64,000 bases of DNA, from contig JAEFAR010000003.1 of assembly GCA_016287675.1 (NCBI GenBank), positions 1-64,000 on the forward strand, read 5' to 3'. This DNA is from Lachnospiraceae bacterium (lineage in GTDB: Bacteria > Bacillota > Clostridia > Lachnospirales > Lachnospiraceae). The notes beneath the pieces are model-generated. The model saw nothing but the letters and a program-made list of their open reading frames with translations. It was not told where the DNA came from and did no database searches. This document shows, one piece after another, positions 7,940-16,215 of this stretch (the first letter of the stretch is position 1; every line of letters begins with the position of its first letter). Both the position numbers and the translations under genes were made by a program.

Positions 7940-7970
7940 CTAATATACTATATTAGATACATGCGAGCAA
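7940..7970 (-). promoter_or_regulatory. Promoter with palindromic operator for fakB-fakA
   Basis: On the minus strand TTGCTC (7965-7970) and TATATT (7942-7947) are 17 bases apart. The -10 is embedded in a perfect palindrome CTAATATA-C-TATATTAG (7940-7956). A dimeric repressor bound there would block polymerase. The neighbouring TetR gene is a natural candidate, but that is inference. Confidence 0.6.
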
Positions 7971-7975
7971 TTGGC

Positions 7976-8009
7976 AAAAAAACAGGTTTCCTCAAAAATA
8001 AGGAAACCT
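7976..8009 (-). terminator. Terminator of the TetR gene
   Basis: AGGTTTCCT and AGGAAACCT form a 9-bp stem, followed on the minus strand by GTTTTTTT. Strong intrinsic terminator separating the TetR gene from the fakB promoter. Confidence 0.82.
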
Positions 8010-8043
8010 TAAAATCTGTATAAATTTGAATACATTTAAAAAT

Positions 8044-8616
8044 CTATCCTAAAATATCTATGCCTGCCAACGCACTTGCAATGTACATTTCGATAGCCGT
8101 GTTGATGGCTGTGCTAATCTGGTTGATGGACTTGTCTATGTCCAGAGACATGCGGCTCCAGATAAACTTAAGGAAAAAGCCCAGAACTGCATAGCAGCAA
8201 ATGTCTGAAATGGTTCTGAGCATCTCGGGATCAATGTCGAAGCCATCGGTCTTAGTCTGGGCAAGTTTAAAAAATGCCCCCTCGGCAGATTTAAAAACGT
8301 ATCTTTCCAGGTTTTCTCTGGAAAGTGAATCGTACACGTTGTAAACAATATTGGGACGGGTCTGAAGCATCTTTAAAACCGCTTTTATCGTCTCCTCCCA
8401 GGGTTCTCCTTCAGGTCTTGATCCAAGGAACTGCTGTGTGCAGGTGTTGAACCAGTGTTCAAGAAGTTCATATATGTCCTTGTAATGATAATAAAAAGTG
8501 TTTGGACTGATATCGCAATTCTTAGCCAGTGCCGAAACGGTGATCTTGTCAAAAGGCATCGCTTCAAGCATTTCTTCAAATTTGCCGAGTATCAGCTTTT
8601 CGGTATAACGCGCCAT
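8044..8616 (-). CDS. TetR/AcrR-family transcriptional regulator
   Basis: The 190-residue product has a TetR N-terminal helix-turn-helix: ITVSALAKNCDISPNTFYYHYKDIYELLEHW at about residues 25-55, including the typical TFYYHYKD recognition region. The C-terminal helical domain (60-190) would bind a ligand and dimerise. The ATG is preceded by GGGGGAG. It has its own promoter and terminator. Position just upstream of the fakB-fakA promoter suggests control of fatty acid activation or of itself; the ligand is unknown. Confidence 0.85.
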   Translation of the reverse strand: MARYTEKLILGKFEEMLEAMPFDKITVSALAKNCDISPNTFYYHYKDIYELLEHWFNTCTQQFLGSRPEGEPWEETIKAVLKMLQTRPNIVYNVYDSLSRENLERYVFKSAEGAFFKLAQTKTDGFDIDPEMLRTISDICCYAVLGFFLKFIWSRMSLDIDKSINQISTAINTAIEMYIASALAGIDILG

Positions 8617-8693
8617 TTTCTCCCCCTGTCATTGCATTCGGCTCCGTGATCTGCTCCCATACGTCCCGGATCACTGCAAAAGCCAACGTTGTT

Positions 8694-8722
8694 AGTATAT
8701 CCGACTTTCTTTCAAAAGTCAA
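8694..8722 (-). promoter_or_regulatory. Promoter of the TetR gene
   Basis: On the minus strand TTGACT and TATACT are separated by 17 bases, about 80 bases before the ATG. Good sigma-A match. Confidence 0.55.
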
Positions 8723-8787
8723 AAACATCTTGATAAAAGTGGCCTTTTGTGTAAAAATAGTTTTGTTGTGAAAGGCGAAAAACGGTT

Positions 8788-9354
8788 ATGAAGAAGAGTG
8801 TCTGTTTCGTTTTAATATTGTTATTTCTTTGTGAAGGATGCTTTTCTGACAAACTCCCGGAAACGGTTTCCCCTTCCCAAAGCGGACCCGTTCCGACTGT
8901 AAAGGTGGTATTGGTGGAGCCTACAGCCACTCCTGTTCCCACCGCCTCTCCGACACCGATGGAGTTGCAACTTGACCGGCCTTCTGGAGTTGTTGATCTC
9001 TCCGGAAGCTATAACATAGAATTCCCGTCCTGTTTTGATAAATGTGATTACGAAGCCGACGGGGAACATATCAGTACGATCTACACCTGCTCCCTTCTTT
9101 CGGACATTTCCTTTACCATCACATACTTCATTAAGGAAACTGCTCCAAAGGAAGTTTTCGAGGTTCTGCCCACAGGATCGGGAAAGATGACGAAAGACGG
9201 AAATGTCACCGAGGTCAGAGCCATCCGCCTTCCCGGATCTTATTTCGTTCCGGATAAGGAAGACGTGATCGATGTCCTTCTTGTGGTAACATTAAACAAA
9301 AACAGTGCAGGCTTTAAACCTGATCTTAACTTCAGCTTAAGCAGTCTAAACTAA
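8788..9354 (+). CDS. Small exported lipoprotein, unknown function
   Basis: The 188-residue product begins with a lipoprotein signal peptide ending LCEGC, so Cys18 would be lipidated. A Thr/Pro-rich linker (TATPVPTASPTP) follows at about 47-58, then a domain of about 125 residues with alternating strands (SGSYNIEFP, SFTITYFIKE, DVLLVVTLNK). No known catalytic motif is seen. The ribosome site is weak. It is 14 bases upstream of the coiled-coil protein gene, so the two are probably expressed together. Confidence 0.7.
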   Translation: MKKSVCFVLILLFLCEGCFSDKLPETVSPSQSGPVPTVKVVLVEPTATPVPTASPTPMELQLDRPSGVVDLSGSYNIEFPSCFDKCDYEADGEHISTIYTCSLLSDISFTITYFIKETAPKEVFEVLPTGSGKMTKDGNVTEVRAIRLPGSYFVPDKEDVIDVLLVVTLNKNSAGFKPDLNFSLSSLN

Positions 9355-9368
9355 AAGGGGGCTTTAAA

Positions 9369-10145
9369 ATGCCTGAAAAACTTGAAGAAATAATGAAAAA
9401 ATTCCATATTTACCTGGCAAACTGCAAGGAAAGCGCTTACTCCGGAGAAGACATCATCGTTTCCAGGAAGCGCATACTCACTCTCCTTGAAGAACTGAAT
9501 CAGGCGGTTTACGAAGTCAGCGAGCAATACGAGGCGACTCAGGAATCAAAGGCCAGAGCATTGATGAATGCAGAGCGTCAGGCTGCAGAGATCAAAGATG
9601 AAGCATTGAACCGTTCCGATGACATCTACGCAGCTTCCATGATCTACACAGACGATGCCATCAATCAGATCAAGAATTCCCTTGAATACACCTATCTCAA
9701 GGTTCGCCGTGAGTACGAGGAGCTTCTTAAGAATTACGAAGAAAAGATGAAGGAACTCACCAAGAACTCAGAAGAGATCAGTGCCCAGCTGTCTGCAATG
9801 TCCGAAGGGCAGCTCTATCTCCGTCTCATCGAGCAGGCCCATGAGAAGAACAAGAGTGCCGAGCAGCTGGCTGAGGATCTTCGTAAGGACGAGATCCGCT
9901 CGAAAGTTGTGGGAACAGTTGAATCCGTGGAAACTCTCGCAGTTCCCGAAGACGGAGTCGAGACCGATCCCGCAGACTCTGCGGTCCGCATCGAGGTACA
10001 TGATGCTCCGAAGGTGGCGGAATTCACAAGCAAATCAAAGAAGAAAAAGGACGGCTTCTTAAAGATCTTCCAGAAGAGCGGAAACAGCGGCGAAGACGAC
10101 GAAGAGATCAAAATCAACGAAGAGGCAGTATCTAAAGAATATTAA
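9369..10145 (+). CDS. Coiled-coil protein, DivIVA or ATPase-subunit-H like
   Basis: A 258-residue, highly charged protein. Long heptad-rich helices run from about residue 30 to 175 (LLEELNQAVYEVSEQYEATQ, then KNYEEKMKELTKNSEEISAQ). The C-terminal 80 residues are acidic and lysine-rich with low complexity. The MPEKLEEIMKKF start follows AGGGGG. Such proteins are often annotated as V-type ATPase subunit H-like or DivIVA-like in Firmicutes; the exact family is not certain. It shares an operon with the lipoprotein before it and is followed by an intrinsic terminator. Confidence 0.65.
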   Translation: MPEKLEEIMKKFHIYLANCKESAYSGEDIIVSRKRILTLLEELNQAVYEVSEQYEATQESKARALMNAERQAAEIKDEALNRSDDIYAASMIYTDDAINQIKNSLEYTYLKVRREYEELLKNYEEKMKELTKNSEEISAQLSAMSEGQLYLRLIEQAHEKNKSAEQLAEDLRKDEIRSKVVGTVESVETLAVPEDGVETDPADSAVRIEVHDAPKVAEFTSKSKKKKDGFLKIFQKSGNSGEDDEEIKINEEAVSKEY

Positions 10146-10153
10146 AAAAATGT

Positions 10154-10205
10154 GCGGGAGCGGAGAATGAACCCTCGGGTTCAAGCGACGTTCCCGCTTT
10201 TATAA
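10154..10205 (+). terminator. Terminator of the lipoprotein/coiled-coil operon
   Basis: GCGGGA and TTCCCGC form the outer stem and TGAACCC/GGGTTCA an inner one, followed by TTTTAT. It lies just after the coiled-coil gene. Confidence 0.65.
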
Positions 10206-10216
10206 TTTAATATATG

Positions 10217-10319
10217 TCCTGCGGAAAAAGGGGCGCTACATGCCGGTGGCATGTGCTTAGCGCCGACCGGAGCGAAGCGGAGAATGAACCCTCGGGTTCA
10301 TGATCACGTTTCGCTCCGG
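10217..10319. repeat. Hairpin cluster with duplicated elements beside tRNA-Leu
   Basis: TCCTGCGGAAAAAGGG at 10217-10232 repeats the 3' end of the tRNA-Leu gene (10364-10379). A hairpin GGCGCTA/TAGCGCC with inner CATGCC/GGCATG spans about 10231-10263. A larger one, CCGGAGCGAA/TTTCGCTCCGG, spans 10267-10319 and encloses ATGAACCC/GGGTTCAT. The segment GCGGAGAATGAACCCTCGGG also occurs in the terminator at 10160-10180. No open frame is present in 10146-10366. Confidence 0.7.
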
Positions 10320-10321
10320 AT

Positions 10322-10361
10322 AACAAAAAAGGTCGTAGGTTTTTACCTACGACCTTTTTGT
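10322..10361. terminator. Strong terminator downstream of tRNA-Leu
   Basis: AAAAAAGGTCGTAGGT and ACCTACGACCTTTTT pair over a four-base loop. The A and T tracts on both sides let it act in both directions; it directly follows the tRNA on the minus strand. Confidence 0.88.
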
Positions 10362-10366
10362 TATCC

Positions 10367-10449
10367 TGCGGAAAAAGGGACTTGAACCCTCACGGTCTTG
10401 GACCACATGATCCTTAGTCATGCCTGTCTGCCAATTCCAGCATTTCCGC
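10367..10449 (-). tRNA. tRNA-Leu, anticodon AAG
   Basis: The minus strand folds as a class II tRNA of 83 nucleotides: acceptor GCGGAAA/TTTCCGC, D arm with GAATTGGCAGA, anticodon stem CATGA/TCATG with loop CTAAGGA (anticodon AAG, complement at 10413-10415), variable arm GGTC/GACC, and T loop TTCAAGT. The 3' CCA is not encoded. A34 would need deamination to inosine for wider decoding. A strong terminator follows. Confidence 0.92.
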
Positions 10450-10577
10450 ATCTCATGCTTTGCTTTCTGCAAGGCACGAACGAGATTTTAGCACAGAAAA
10501 GAACCCTTGTCAATGCCACTTTTTAAAAAATCTTAAATTCGTAACATTCCTATGGGAGTGTGCAATTTTCAGCCAAT

Positions 10578-11570
10578 TCAGTCATTCAGGTACTTTTCAA
10601 GTCCACCCGAAAAATCATCCGCGGAAACATTTTCCGCCTTACCCTCTTCGATGTCTTCGACCTTGGCAAGGAAGGCTTTTAAGATCCTTAAGTATCTGTC
10701 CTCATCCACGAGCATAGTTTCCGCATGGGCTGCCTTGGGGAAGATGTGAAGCTCTGAATAAGCCGGATTTGCCTGTGCCATCCTCAGGGAATTTTCAGGT
10801 TTTATGAAGGTGTCTGCCTCTCCGTGGATGAAACAGATCGGTATCGTGTTGTCCTTCAGTGAATCAATGGGTCGGCTCTTAAAGAAGCTCCATCCGAACA
10901 CAAGAGAGCACATCCAGCTTGAGGGCCAGATCAGCCACTTGTGAAATCCGAACTGAGCCTTGAGGGCTCCTTCCAGAACATTGTAAAGATCTGCGAAGCC
11001 ACAGTCGTTAACGATAAAGTGTACCTTTGGTTTGTACTTAAGAGCCGTGATCTCCATAGCTGAGCCCATGGACTCTCCCTGAAGTCCGAGATAGATGTCG
11101 TTTCCGTAACGCATGTAGGTGTCTTCCACCACAGCCATCATATCCTTTGCTTCCCTGATCCCCAGCGTACTGCAGGATCTTCTGTTCTTCAGGTTCTTGC
11201 CGTGATAGCGGTCATCGTAGAGCACGCACTGGTATCCCAGTTCCATCCATTTGTTCAGATACTTTAAAGATCCGTAATGAGAAGATGTGTAGCCGTGATT
11301 GATGATGATGAACTTTTTACCATCCGGGAAGTCCCTGTTGGGAACAAAGTAAGCGTGTAGTATGTATCCGTCAAAACTCTTGATCTCGTACTCTTTCACT
11401 TCTCTTGTGTCAAAATCACGGTAGAAATTGTGATCCTTTTCCCATTTTATGCTTCTTTCAAGGGAATTCTTGGGCAGAGCAACGTAGCACGCGAAAAAGT
11501 AGAACACGATAAGCATTCCGATAACGATCAGCGATGCAACGACCACAGCTACAATAGCCGGTATACTCAT
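10578..11570 (-). CDS. Membrane-anchored alpha/beta hydrolase
   Basis: The 330-residue product starts with one strong membrane segment (about 4-30) and then an alpha/beta-hydrolase domain. The nucleophile elbow is GESMG with Ser167; Asp253 (HGEADTF) and His282 (AAHAETM) complete a plausible triad, and NHGYTSS near 91-97 fits the oxyanion-hole region. This is the layout of the YqkD/BAAT-like hydrolases of Firmicutes. The start codon overlaps the stop of the PHP gene (ATGA), implying translational coupling. Substrate unknown; probably an ester or acyl hydrolase facing one side of the membrane. Confidence 0.82.
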   Translation of the reverse strand: MSIPAIVAVVVASLIVIGMLIVFYFFACYVALPKNSLERSIKWEKDHNFYRDFDTREVKEYEIKSFDGYILHAYFVPNRDFPDGKKFIIINHGYTSSHYGSLKYLNKWMELGYQCVLYDDRYHGKNLKNRRSCSTLGIREAKDMMAVVEDTYMRYGNDIYLGLQGESMGSAMEITALKYKPKVHFIVNDCGFADLYNVLEGALKAQFGFHKWLIWPSSWMCSLVFGWSFFKSRPIDSLKDNTIPICFIHGEADTFIKPENSLRMAQANPAYSELHIFPKAAHAETMLVDEDRYLRILKAFLAKVEDIEEGKAENVSADDFSGGLEKYLND

Positions 11571-12439
11571 ATCTTAACCTCCAAAACATTATATGGCGTG
11601 TAAGGCACGTCCTCATCATTTCTGTCCGCCACAAAGATCTCCTTTGTAAAAGGCGACTTGGCGGGATCAGGCGTAACCCTGTCGCTGTAGGTCACAAATC
11701 CCATATTGTGATCGTTCAGCATTGCCACAGCTTCTTTATAGATCTTTTCGTCATCCTTGATCAGTGCGACCGTCTCGGATGCGTTTAAAAACTTAGCGGC
11801 GTAATCCTTAGGCCCTTTGAGGCGTTCCGTAAAGCATATGCCTCCTATATGGTCCGTGATCTTGGAAACATTGTGGATGTCCGAGCCGCTGGTCATCTTT
11901 ATCCTGTTCCTGCGGGCGAATTCAAAGGCATAGCAGTCGCTGTAGCCACGGTTTCCCGCATTATAGCCCTCAAATCCGTCAGCCTGATAAGGATGAACGT
12001 AAATAGCCTGTAAGTAATCCCTGTCCCTGAAGGGATGAGCCTGGATCATGAGGCCGCCGATACTGTGAAGCTCCTTCCTGAGTTCGTCGTGACTCCAGAT
12101 CATGATGTCGGGATGCGCCTTCAGCCAGTCTTTGTCAGGTCCGTAGATCAGGAACTCATCTCCCCTGAAGTTTACCTCCAGTCCGAAGAAAACATCGATC
12201 CCTCCGACCTTGTCGGCTTCCTCTTTGGCGTGTTCGTACCCCTTGCAGTAAAGTTCGATCCTTTCTTCCCAGGGAAGATCTCTCGGTACTCCGGAGTTTC
12301 CGTTAAAGAAGTGATCTGTTACAAAGATACCGGCATATCCCGCCTCTTTGTAAGCCCTGATGTAATCCTTTCCCGGTGTCGATCCGCAGGCACTGGCTTC
12401 GCAGGTGTGAAGGTGTGTCTCGTAAAAAAATAAGTCCAT
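11567..12439 (-). CDS. PHP-domain metal-dependent phosphoesterase
   Basis: The 290-residue protein has the PHP metal-binding signature: ETHLHT near the N-terminus (residues 7-12), VTDHF, GLEVNF, QAHPFRD and TSGSDIHN, which supply His, Asp and Glu ligands for a two- or three-metal site. PHP proteins hydrolyse phosphoesters such as histidinol phosphate or nucleotide derivatives; the target here is not clear. The ATG at 12437-12439 follows AAGGAG. It overlaps the hydrolase gene by four bases, so both are one operon. Confidence 0.82.
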   Translation of the reverse strand: MDLFFYETHLHTCEASACGSTPGKDYIRAYKEAGYAGIFVTDHFFNGNSGVPRDLPWEERIELYCKGYEHAKEEADKVGGIDVFFGLEVNFRGDEFLIYGPDKDWLKAHPDIMIWSHDELRKELHSIGGLMIQAHPFRDRDYLQAIYVHPYQADGFEGYNAGNRGYSDCYAFEFARRNRIKMTSGSDIHNVSKITDHIGGICFTERLKGPKDYAAKFLNASETVALIKDDEKIYKEAVAMLNDHNMGFVTYSDRVTPDPAKSPFTKEIFVADRNDEDVPYTPYNVLEVKI

Positions 12440-12516
12440 TATTACTCCTTCTACCCTTGTTTTTAAGGGAACCCTCATATTATATGAAGGAAATATATTA
12501 AATTGTTTTATCTGAT

Positions 12517-12551
12517 AAAAACACAGAGGTGATGCTTTCGCACACCTCTGC
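12517..12551 (-). terminator. Terminator of the cellobiose phosphorylase gene
   Basis: GCAGAGGTG and CACCTCTG pair on the minus strand and are followed by TGTTTTTA. Confidence 0.75.
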
Positions 12552-12565
12552 TAATATTAACACAA

Positions 12566-14998
12566 TTACATTTCAACTTCAATGTTGTAAATCATCTTTC
12601 CTTTTTCATAAGGAACGATGTTTCCTTCGCAGACCTTACCGTCAACAGTCATCTTCTTAACGCCCTTTTGAGAGCCGTTGGTCCTGACTTTGATGTTGTA
12701 AGTACCCTCACGGAATTTACGCACGATCTCAAAATCACCGAAATCGGAAGGCACACAGGGATTGATGCTGAGTCCCCTGTGTGTGGGATAGATACCGAGG
12801 ATGTACTGGGAGATGTTTACAAATGTCCATGCAGCGGTACCCGTAAGCCAGCTGTTCTTGCCCTGTCCGTGGAACTTTGCATCACGTCCGCCCACCATCT
12901 GGCAGTAAACGTAAGGTTCCGTAAAATGTATCTCAGAGAACTCTTCGGTGTAGGCAGGGCAGGTCTTTCTGTAGATCTCGAAAGCTCTGTCTCCTCTTCC
13001 CATAACGGTTTCCGCAATGGAGACCCAGGGATTGTTGTGACAGAATATGCCTGCGTTTTCCTTGTACCCCGGAGGATAGGAAGAGATCTCGCCAAGTTCA
13101 AGATGGTATCTGGTGTAAGCGGGCTGAAGGATCATGATACCGTAGTCGGAATCCAGTTTTTCTTTTACGGAATCAAGGGCTGCGAGAGCCTTGCCGTTAT
13201 CCTTGCCGATGCCTGCCATTACGCAGAAGCCCTGGGGTTCAATGAAGATCTTGCCCTCTTCGCACTCATCGGAACCCACCTTGTGTGAGTAGGCGTCATA
13301 GGCACGAACGAACCACTTGCCGTCCCATCCGTCCTTTTCAACGGCTTCCGTCATGATCTTTACTTCTTTTCTTGCTCTTTCGGCCTCGGCCTTGTCTCCC
13401 AGAAGCTCTGCCAGCTGGGCGTACTCTTCGCCGTATTTTACAAACATTCCGCCGATGAACACAGACTCCGCCACAGGTCCTTCACTGGGTCCGAAGGTCT
13501 GGAAGGACTCTCCGGGAACAGCAGAGAAGCAGTTCAGGTTCAGGCAGTCGTTCCAGTCGGCACGTCCGATCAAAGGAAGGTTGTGGGGACCTTTGTGGTT
13601 TATAATGTAATCCAGGGATCTCTTAAGATGCTCCATAAGAGTTGTGGCCTTGGTCATATCATTATCGTAAGGCACGGTCTCACTGAGGATCGAAACATCT
13701 CCCGTCTCACGGATGTAGGCGCTTGTGCCTGCAATGAGCCAAAGGGGATCGTCGTTAAAGCCGGAACCGATGTCAGCGTTGCCCTTCTTTGTGAGAGGCT
13801 GGTACTGATGGTAGGCGGAACCATCCTCAAACTGGGTGGATGCGATGTCGATGATCCTTTCTCTTGCTCTGTCGGGGATCAGGTGAACGAAACCGAGGAG
13901 ATCCTGGCAGGAATCACGGAAGCCCATTCCACGGCCGATACCTGTCTCAAAGTAGGATGCGGAACGGGACATGTTGAAGGTGACCATGCACTGGTACTGA
14001 TTCCAGATGTTTACCATACGGTTCACTTTGTCGTTCGCGGATCTCACAGTGTATTTTGAAAGCAGTTCATCCCAGTACTTTTTGAGTTCATCAAAAGCCT
14101 CAAAGAACTGCTCGTCTGTCTTAAACTTGGAAAGCATTTCCCATGCGCGCTTCTTGTTGATCACGCCGTAGCTTTCCCACTTTTCTTCTTCCGGGTTCTC
14201 AATGTAGCCCAGAACAAAGATGAAACTCTTTTCTTCGCCGGGGGCCAGTTTCAGATCGATCTGATGCGAAGCTATGGGGCACCAGCCTGAAGCGATGGAA
14301 CCCGTCAGCTGTCCCTTTTCAACTGCTTCGGGATCTGCGGCACTTCTCCAGTAGGCACCTGTAAAAGCATCCCTGGATGTGTCAAAGCCGTCGATCTTTG
14401 CATTCACTGAGTAAACAGCGTAATGATTTCTTCTCTCTCTGTACTCTGTCTTGTGGAAGATGGTTGAATCCACGACCTCCACTTCTCCGGTGCTTAAATT
14501 TCTCTGGTAATTCTTCATGTCGTCATCGGCATTCCAAAGGCACCATTCAACGTAGGAAAACAGCTGCAGTTCCTTTTCGCCTGCGCTGTTGTTCTTTATC
14601 ACGATCCTTGTAACTTCGCAATTGTCGTTGGTGGGAACAAAGGTTGTTACATCGGCTGTAACATCCTTCTTTTTGCCGTGGAACCTGCTGTATCCGATAC
14701 CGTGTCTGCACTCGTACTCATCAAGCTCCGTCTTGACAGGCTGCCATCCGGGATTCCAGACGGTGTCCCCGTCCTTGATGTAGAAGTACTTTCCGTTCAT
14801 GTCCACGGGACAATCGTTGTAACGATAGCGCGTGAGTCTCAACAGCTTTGCATCCTTGTAAAAGGTGTAGCCTCCGCAGGTGTTTGAGATCAGTGAAAAG
14901 AAGGAATTGCTTCCGAGGTAGTTGATCCAGGGAAGTGGCGTTTTTGGTGTGGTGATGACGTATTCGCGATTTGCGTCATCGAAATAACCGAATTTCAT
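12566..14998 (-). CDS. Cellobiose phosphorylase (GH94)
   Basis: An 810-residue cytoplasmic enzyme that splits cellobiose with phosphate into glucose-1-phosphate and glucose. The whole chain follows the GH94 cellobiose phosphorylase plan: [14 protein letters not shown] at the start, [32 protein letters not shown] with the catalytic Asp484, and GIFCHNNPW. Length matches the family and the sequence closely resembles the clostridial enzymes. GGAGG lies eight bases before the ATG. It has its own promoter and terminator. An AraC regulator gene lies directly upstream on the same strand and may control it. No cellobiose transporter is adjacent. Confidence 0.93.
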   Translation of the reverse strand: MKFGYFDDANREYVITTPKTPLPWINYLGSNSFFSLISNTCGGYTFYKDAKLLRLTRYRYNDCPVDMNGKYFYIKDGDTVWNPGWQPVKTELDEYECRHGIGYSRFHGKKKDVTADVTTFVPTNDNCEVTRIVIKNNSAGEKELQLFSYVEWCLWNADDDMKNYQRNLSTGEVEVVDSTIFHKTEYRERRNHYAVYSVNAKIDGFDTSRDAFTGAYWRSAADPEAVEKGQLTGSIASGWCPIASHQIDLKLAPGEEKSFIFVLGYIENPEEEKWESYGVINKKRAWEMLSKFKTDEQFFEAFDELKKYWDELLSKYTVRSANDKVNRMVNIWNQYQCMVTFNMSRSASYFETGIGRGMGFRDSCQDLLGFVHLIPDRARERIIDIASTQFEDGSAYHQYQPLTKKGNADIGSGFNDDPLWLIAGTSAYIRETGDVSILSETVPYDNDMTKATTLMEHLKRSLDYIINHKGPHNLPLIGRADWNDCLNLNCFSAVPGESFQTFGPSEGPVAESVFIGGMFVKYGEEYAQLAELLGDKAEAERARKEVKIMTEAVEKDGWDGKWFVRAYDAYSHKVGSDECEEGKIFIEPQGFCVMAGIGKDNGKALAALDSVKEKLDSDYGIMILQPAYTRYHLELGEISSYPPGYKENAGIFCHNNPWVSIAETVMGRGDRAFEIYRKTCPAYTEEFSEIHFTEPYVYCQMVGGRDAKFHGQGKNSWLTGTAAWTFVNISQYILGIYPTHRGLSINPCVPSDFGDFEIVRKFREGTYNIKVRTNGSQKGVKKMTVDGKVCEGNIVPYEKGKMIYNIEVEM

Positions 14999-15065
14999 AA
15001 ATGGATCCTCCGAAACTTAATTGATCGATGTTGGTGTGATCATGATGTCGACAGTAGTTTCGGAT

Positions 15066-15094
15066 ATTATATAAAATTATTTAAGCATTTTCAA
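15066..15094 (-). promoter_or_regulatory. Promoter of cellobiose phosphorylase
   Basis: On the minus strand TTGAAA and TATAAT are 17 bases apart, giving a leader of about 60 bases. Confidence 0.65.
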
Positions 15095-15144
15095 CGTAAA
15101 AAAATGACTAAATATAGTACAATTTTTATCTCTTTTTAATTTTC

Positions 15145-16011
15145 TTACTGCTTAAGAGATGCGGCGAACTCCCTGGGGCCCGCTCCGTACTCAGCCTTAA
15201 AGGCCCGGTAGAAGCCGGCGTAATCCCCGAAGCCGCAGCGTCGGTACACATTGTTGGGCTTTTCTCCCTGAGCCAGGAGCTGTCTTGCGATCTGCACTCT
15301 TTTTTTCTGTATGTAATGGTAGACCCCCGTTCCCATCTGCCTTCTGAACTCATGACTCAGATGGTACTTGCTGACATAGAGCCTTTCAGCCATATCGTCC
15401 AGTGAAAGGGTCTCCCCGTAGTGCTCGTTAACGTAATTTATGACACCTGCCACCAGCATGTTGGTGTAGGGTTCCTCATCATTCTTTTCGGACTTTGAAT
15501 CAGCTATGCGGTTGATCAGGACGAGCAGACGCACGATCAGGCTCTCCTGCATCAGGTCACCGCCGTAACCCTCGCAGTCGGACTCGCGGTATATGCCCTC
15601 CATAAGGTTCCCCACCTCATTCATGTACTCAATGGGAATGCGAAGCTGGTTTGTGTAGCCATCTCTTGCGGGATTCAGACACTTTTCGAGATTTGTGGTC
15701 TCCGTCGAAAGCCTTGTGAGCATGGCGGGATCGATCCAGAGGACGTACCGCTCGTAGGCCTCGGCATCGGATTTGATGAAGATCTGATGCAGTTCCCTGG
15801 GGCTGATCAGGAGCACATCCCCGGGAACGACCCTGTAAAGCTTTCCTTCTATAGAGTAAGTCACATCACCGGAAACGAGAAAATAGATCTCGTAAAAGTC
15901 GTGATGATGCAGTTCAACATTCTGAAGGTAGGTGTCACGCTTGTGCTGGATCTCGAAATCCTTTCTGCACATCACCTGCCTGGGATTAAAAGATTGAATC
16001 TTGGTAGCCAT
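15145..16011 (-). CDS. AraC-family regulator with cupin sensor domain
   Basis: The 288-residue protein has an N-terminal AraC cupin (about 30-110; HHHDFYEIYFLVSG, VVPGDVLLISPRELHQ) that usually senses sugars, and a C-terminal pair of helix-turn-helix motifs (about 185-288; LSLDDMAERLYVSKYHLSHEF and the second with NNVYRRCGFGDYAGFYRAFK). CGGAGG precedes the ATG. It is upstream of cellobiose phosphorylase and divergent from tagaturonate reductase, so either could be its target. Confidence 0.88.
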   Translation of the reverse strand: MATKIQSFNPRQVMCRKDFEIQHKRDTYLQNVELHHHDFYEIYFLVSGDVTYSIEGKLYRVVPGDVLLISPRELHQIFIKSDAEAYERYVLWIDPAMLTRLSTETTNLEKCLNPARDGYTNQLRIPIEYMNEVGNLMEGIYRESDCEGYGGDLMQESLIVRLLVLINRIADSKSEKNDEEPYTNMLVAGVINYVNEHYGETLSLDDMAERLYVSKYHLSHEFRRQMGTGVYHYIQKKRVQIARQLLAQGEKPNNVYRRCGFGDYAGFYRAFKAEYGAGPREFAASLKQ

Positions 16012-16040
16012 TTTAACCTCCGCTCCGTCAAGCTTTGTTA

Positions 16041-16069
16041 ATTATACAGGTATTTTTGTTTTCAGGCAA
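16041..16069 (-). promoter_or_regulatory. Promoter of the first AraC gene
   Basis: On the minus strand TTGCCT and TATAAT are 17 bases apart, 30 bases before the start codon. A TATAAT at 16137-16142 on the plus strand may serve the divergent tagaturonate reductase gene, though its -35 is weak. Confidence 0.6.
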
Positions 16070-16215
16070 TAATCTGACAGCAATTTTCACAATAATTTTT
16101 CACAAAACTAACTATTTCATTTTAAAAAAAGAGGGTTATAATGTAACAAAACAACAATGCGGCAGGATGTATTTTTGTCGCTAAAATTCTTTTTTAGTCA
16201 AAGAGGATGATGAGT

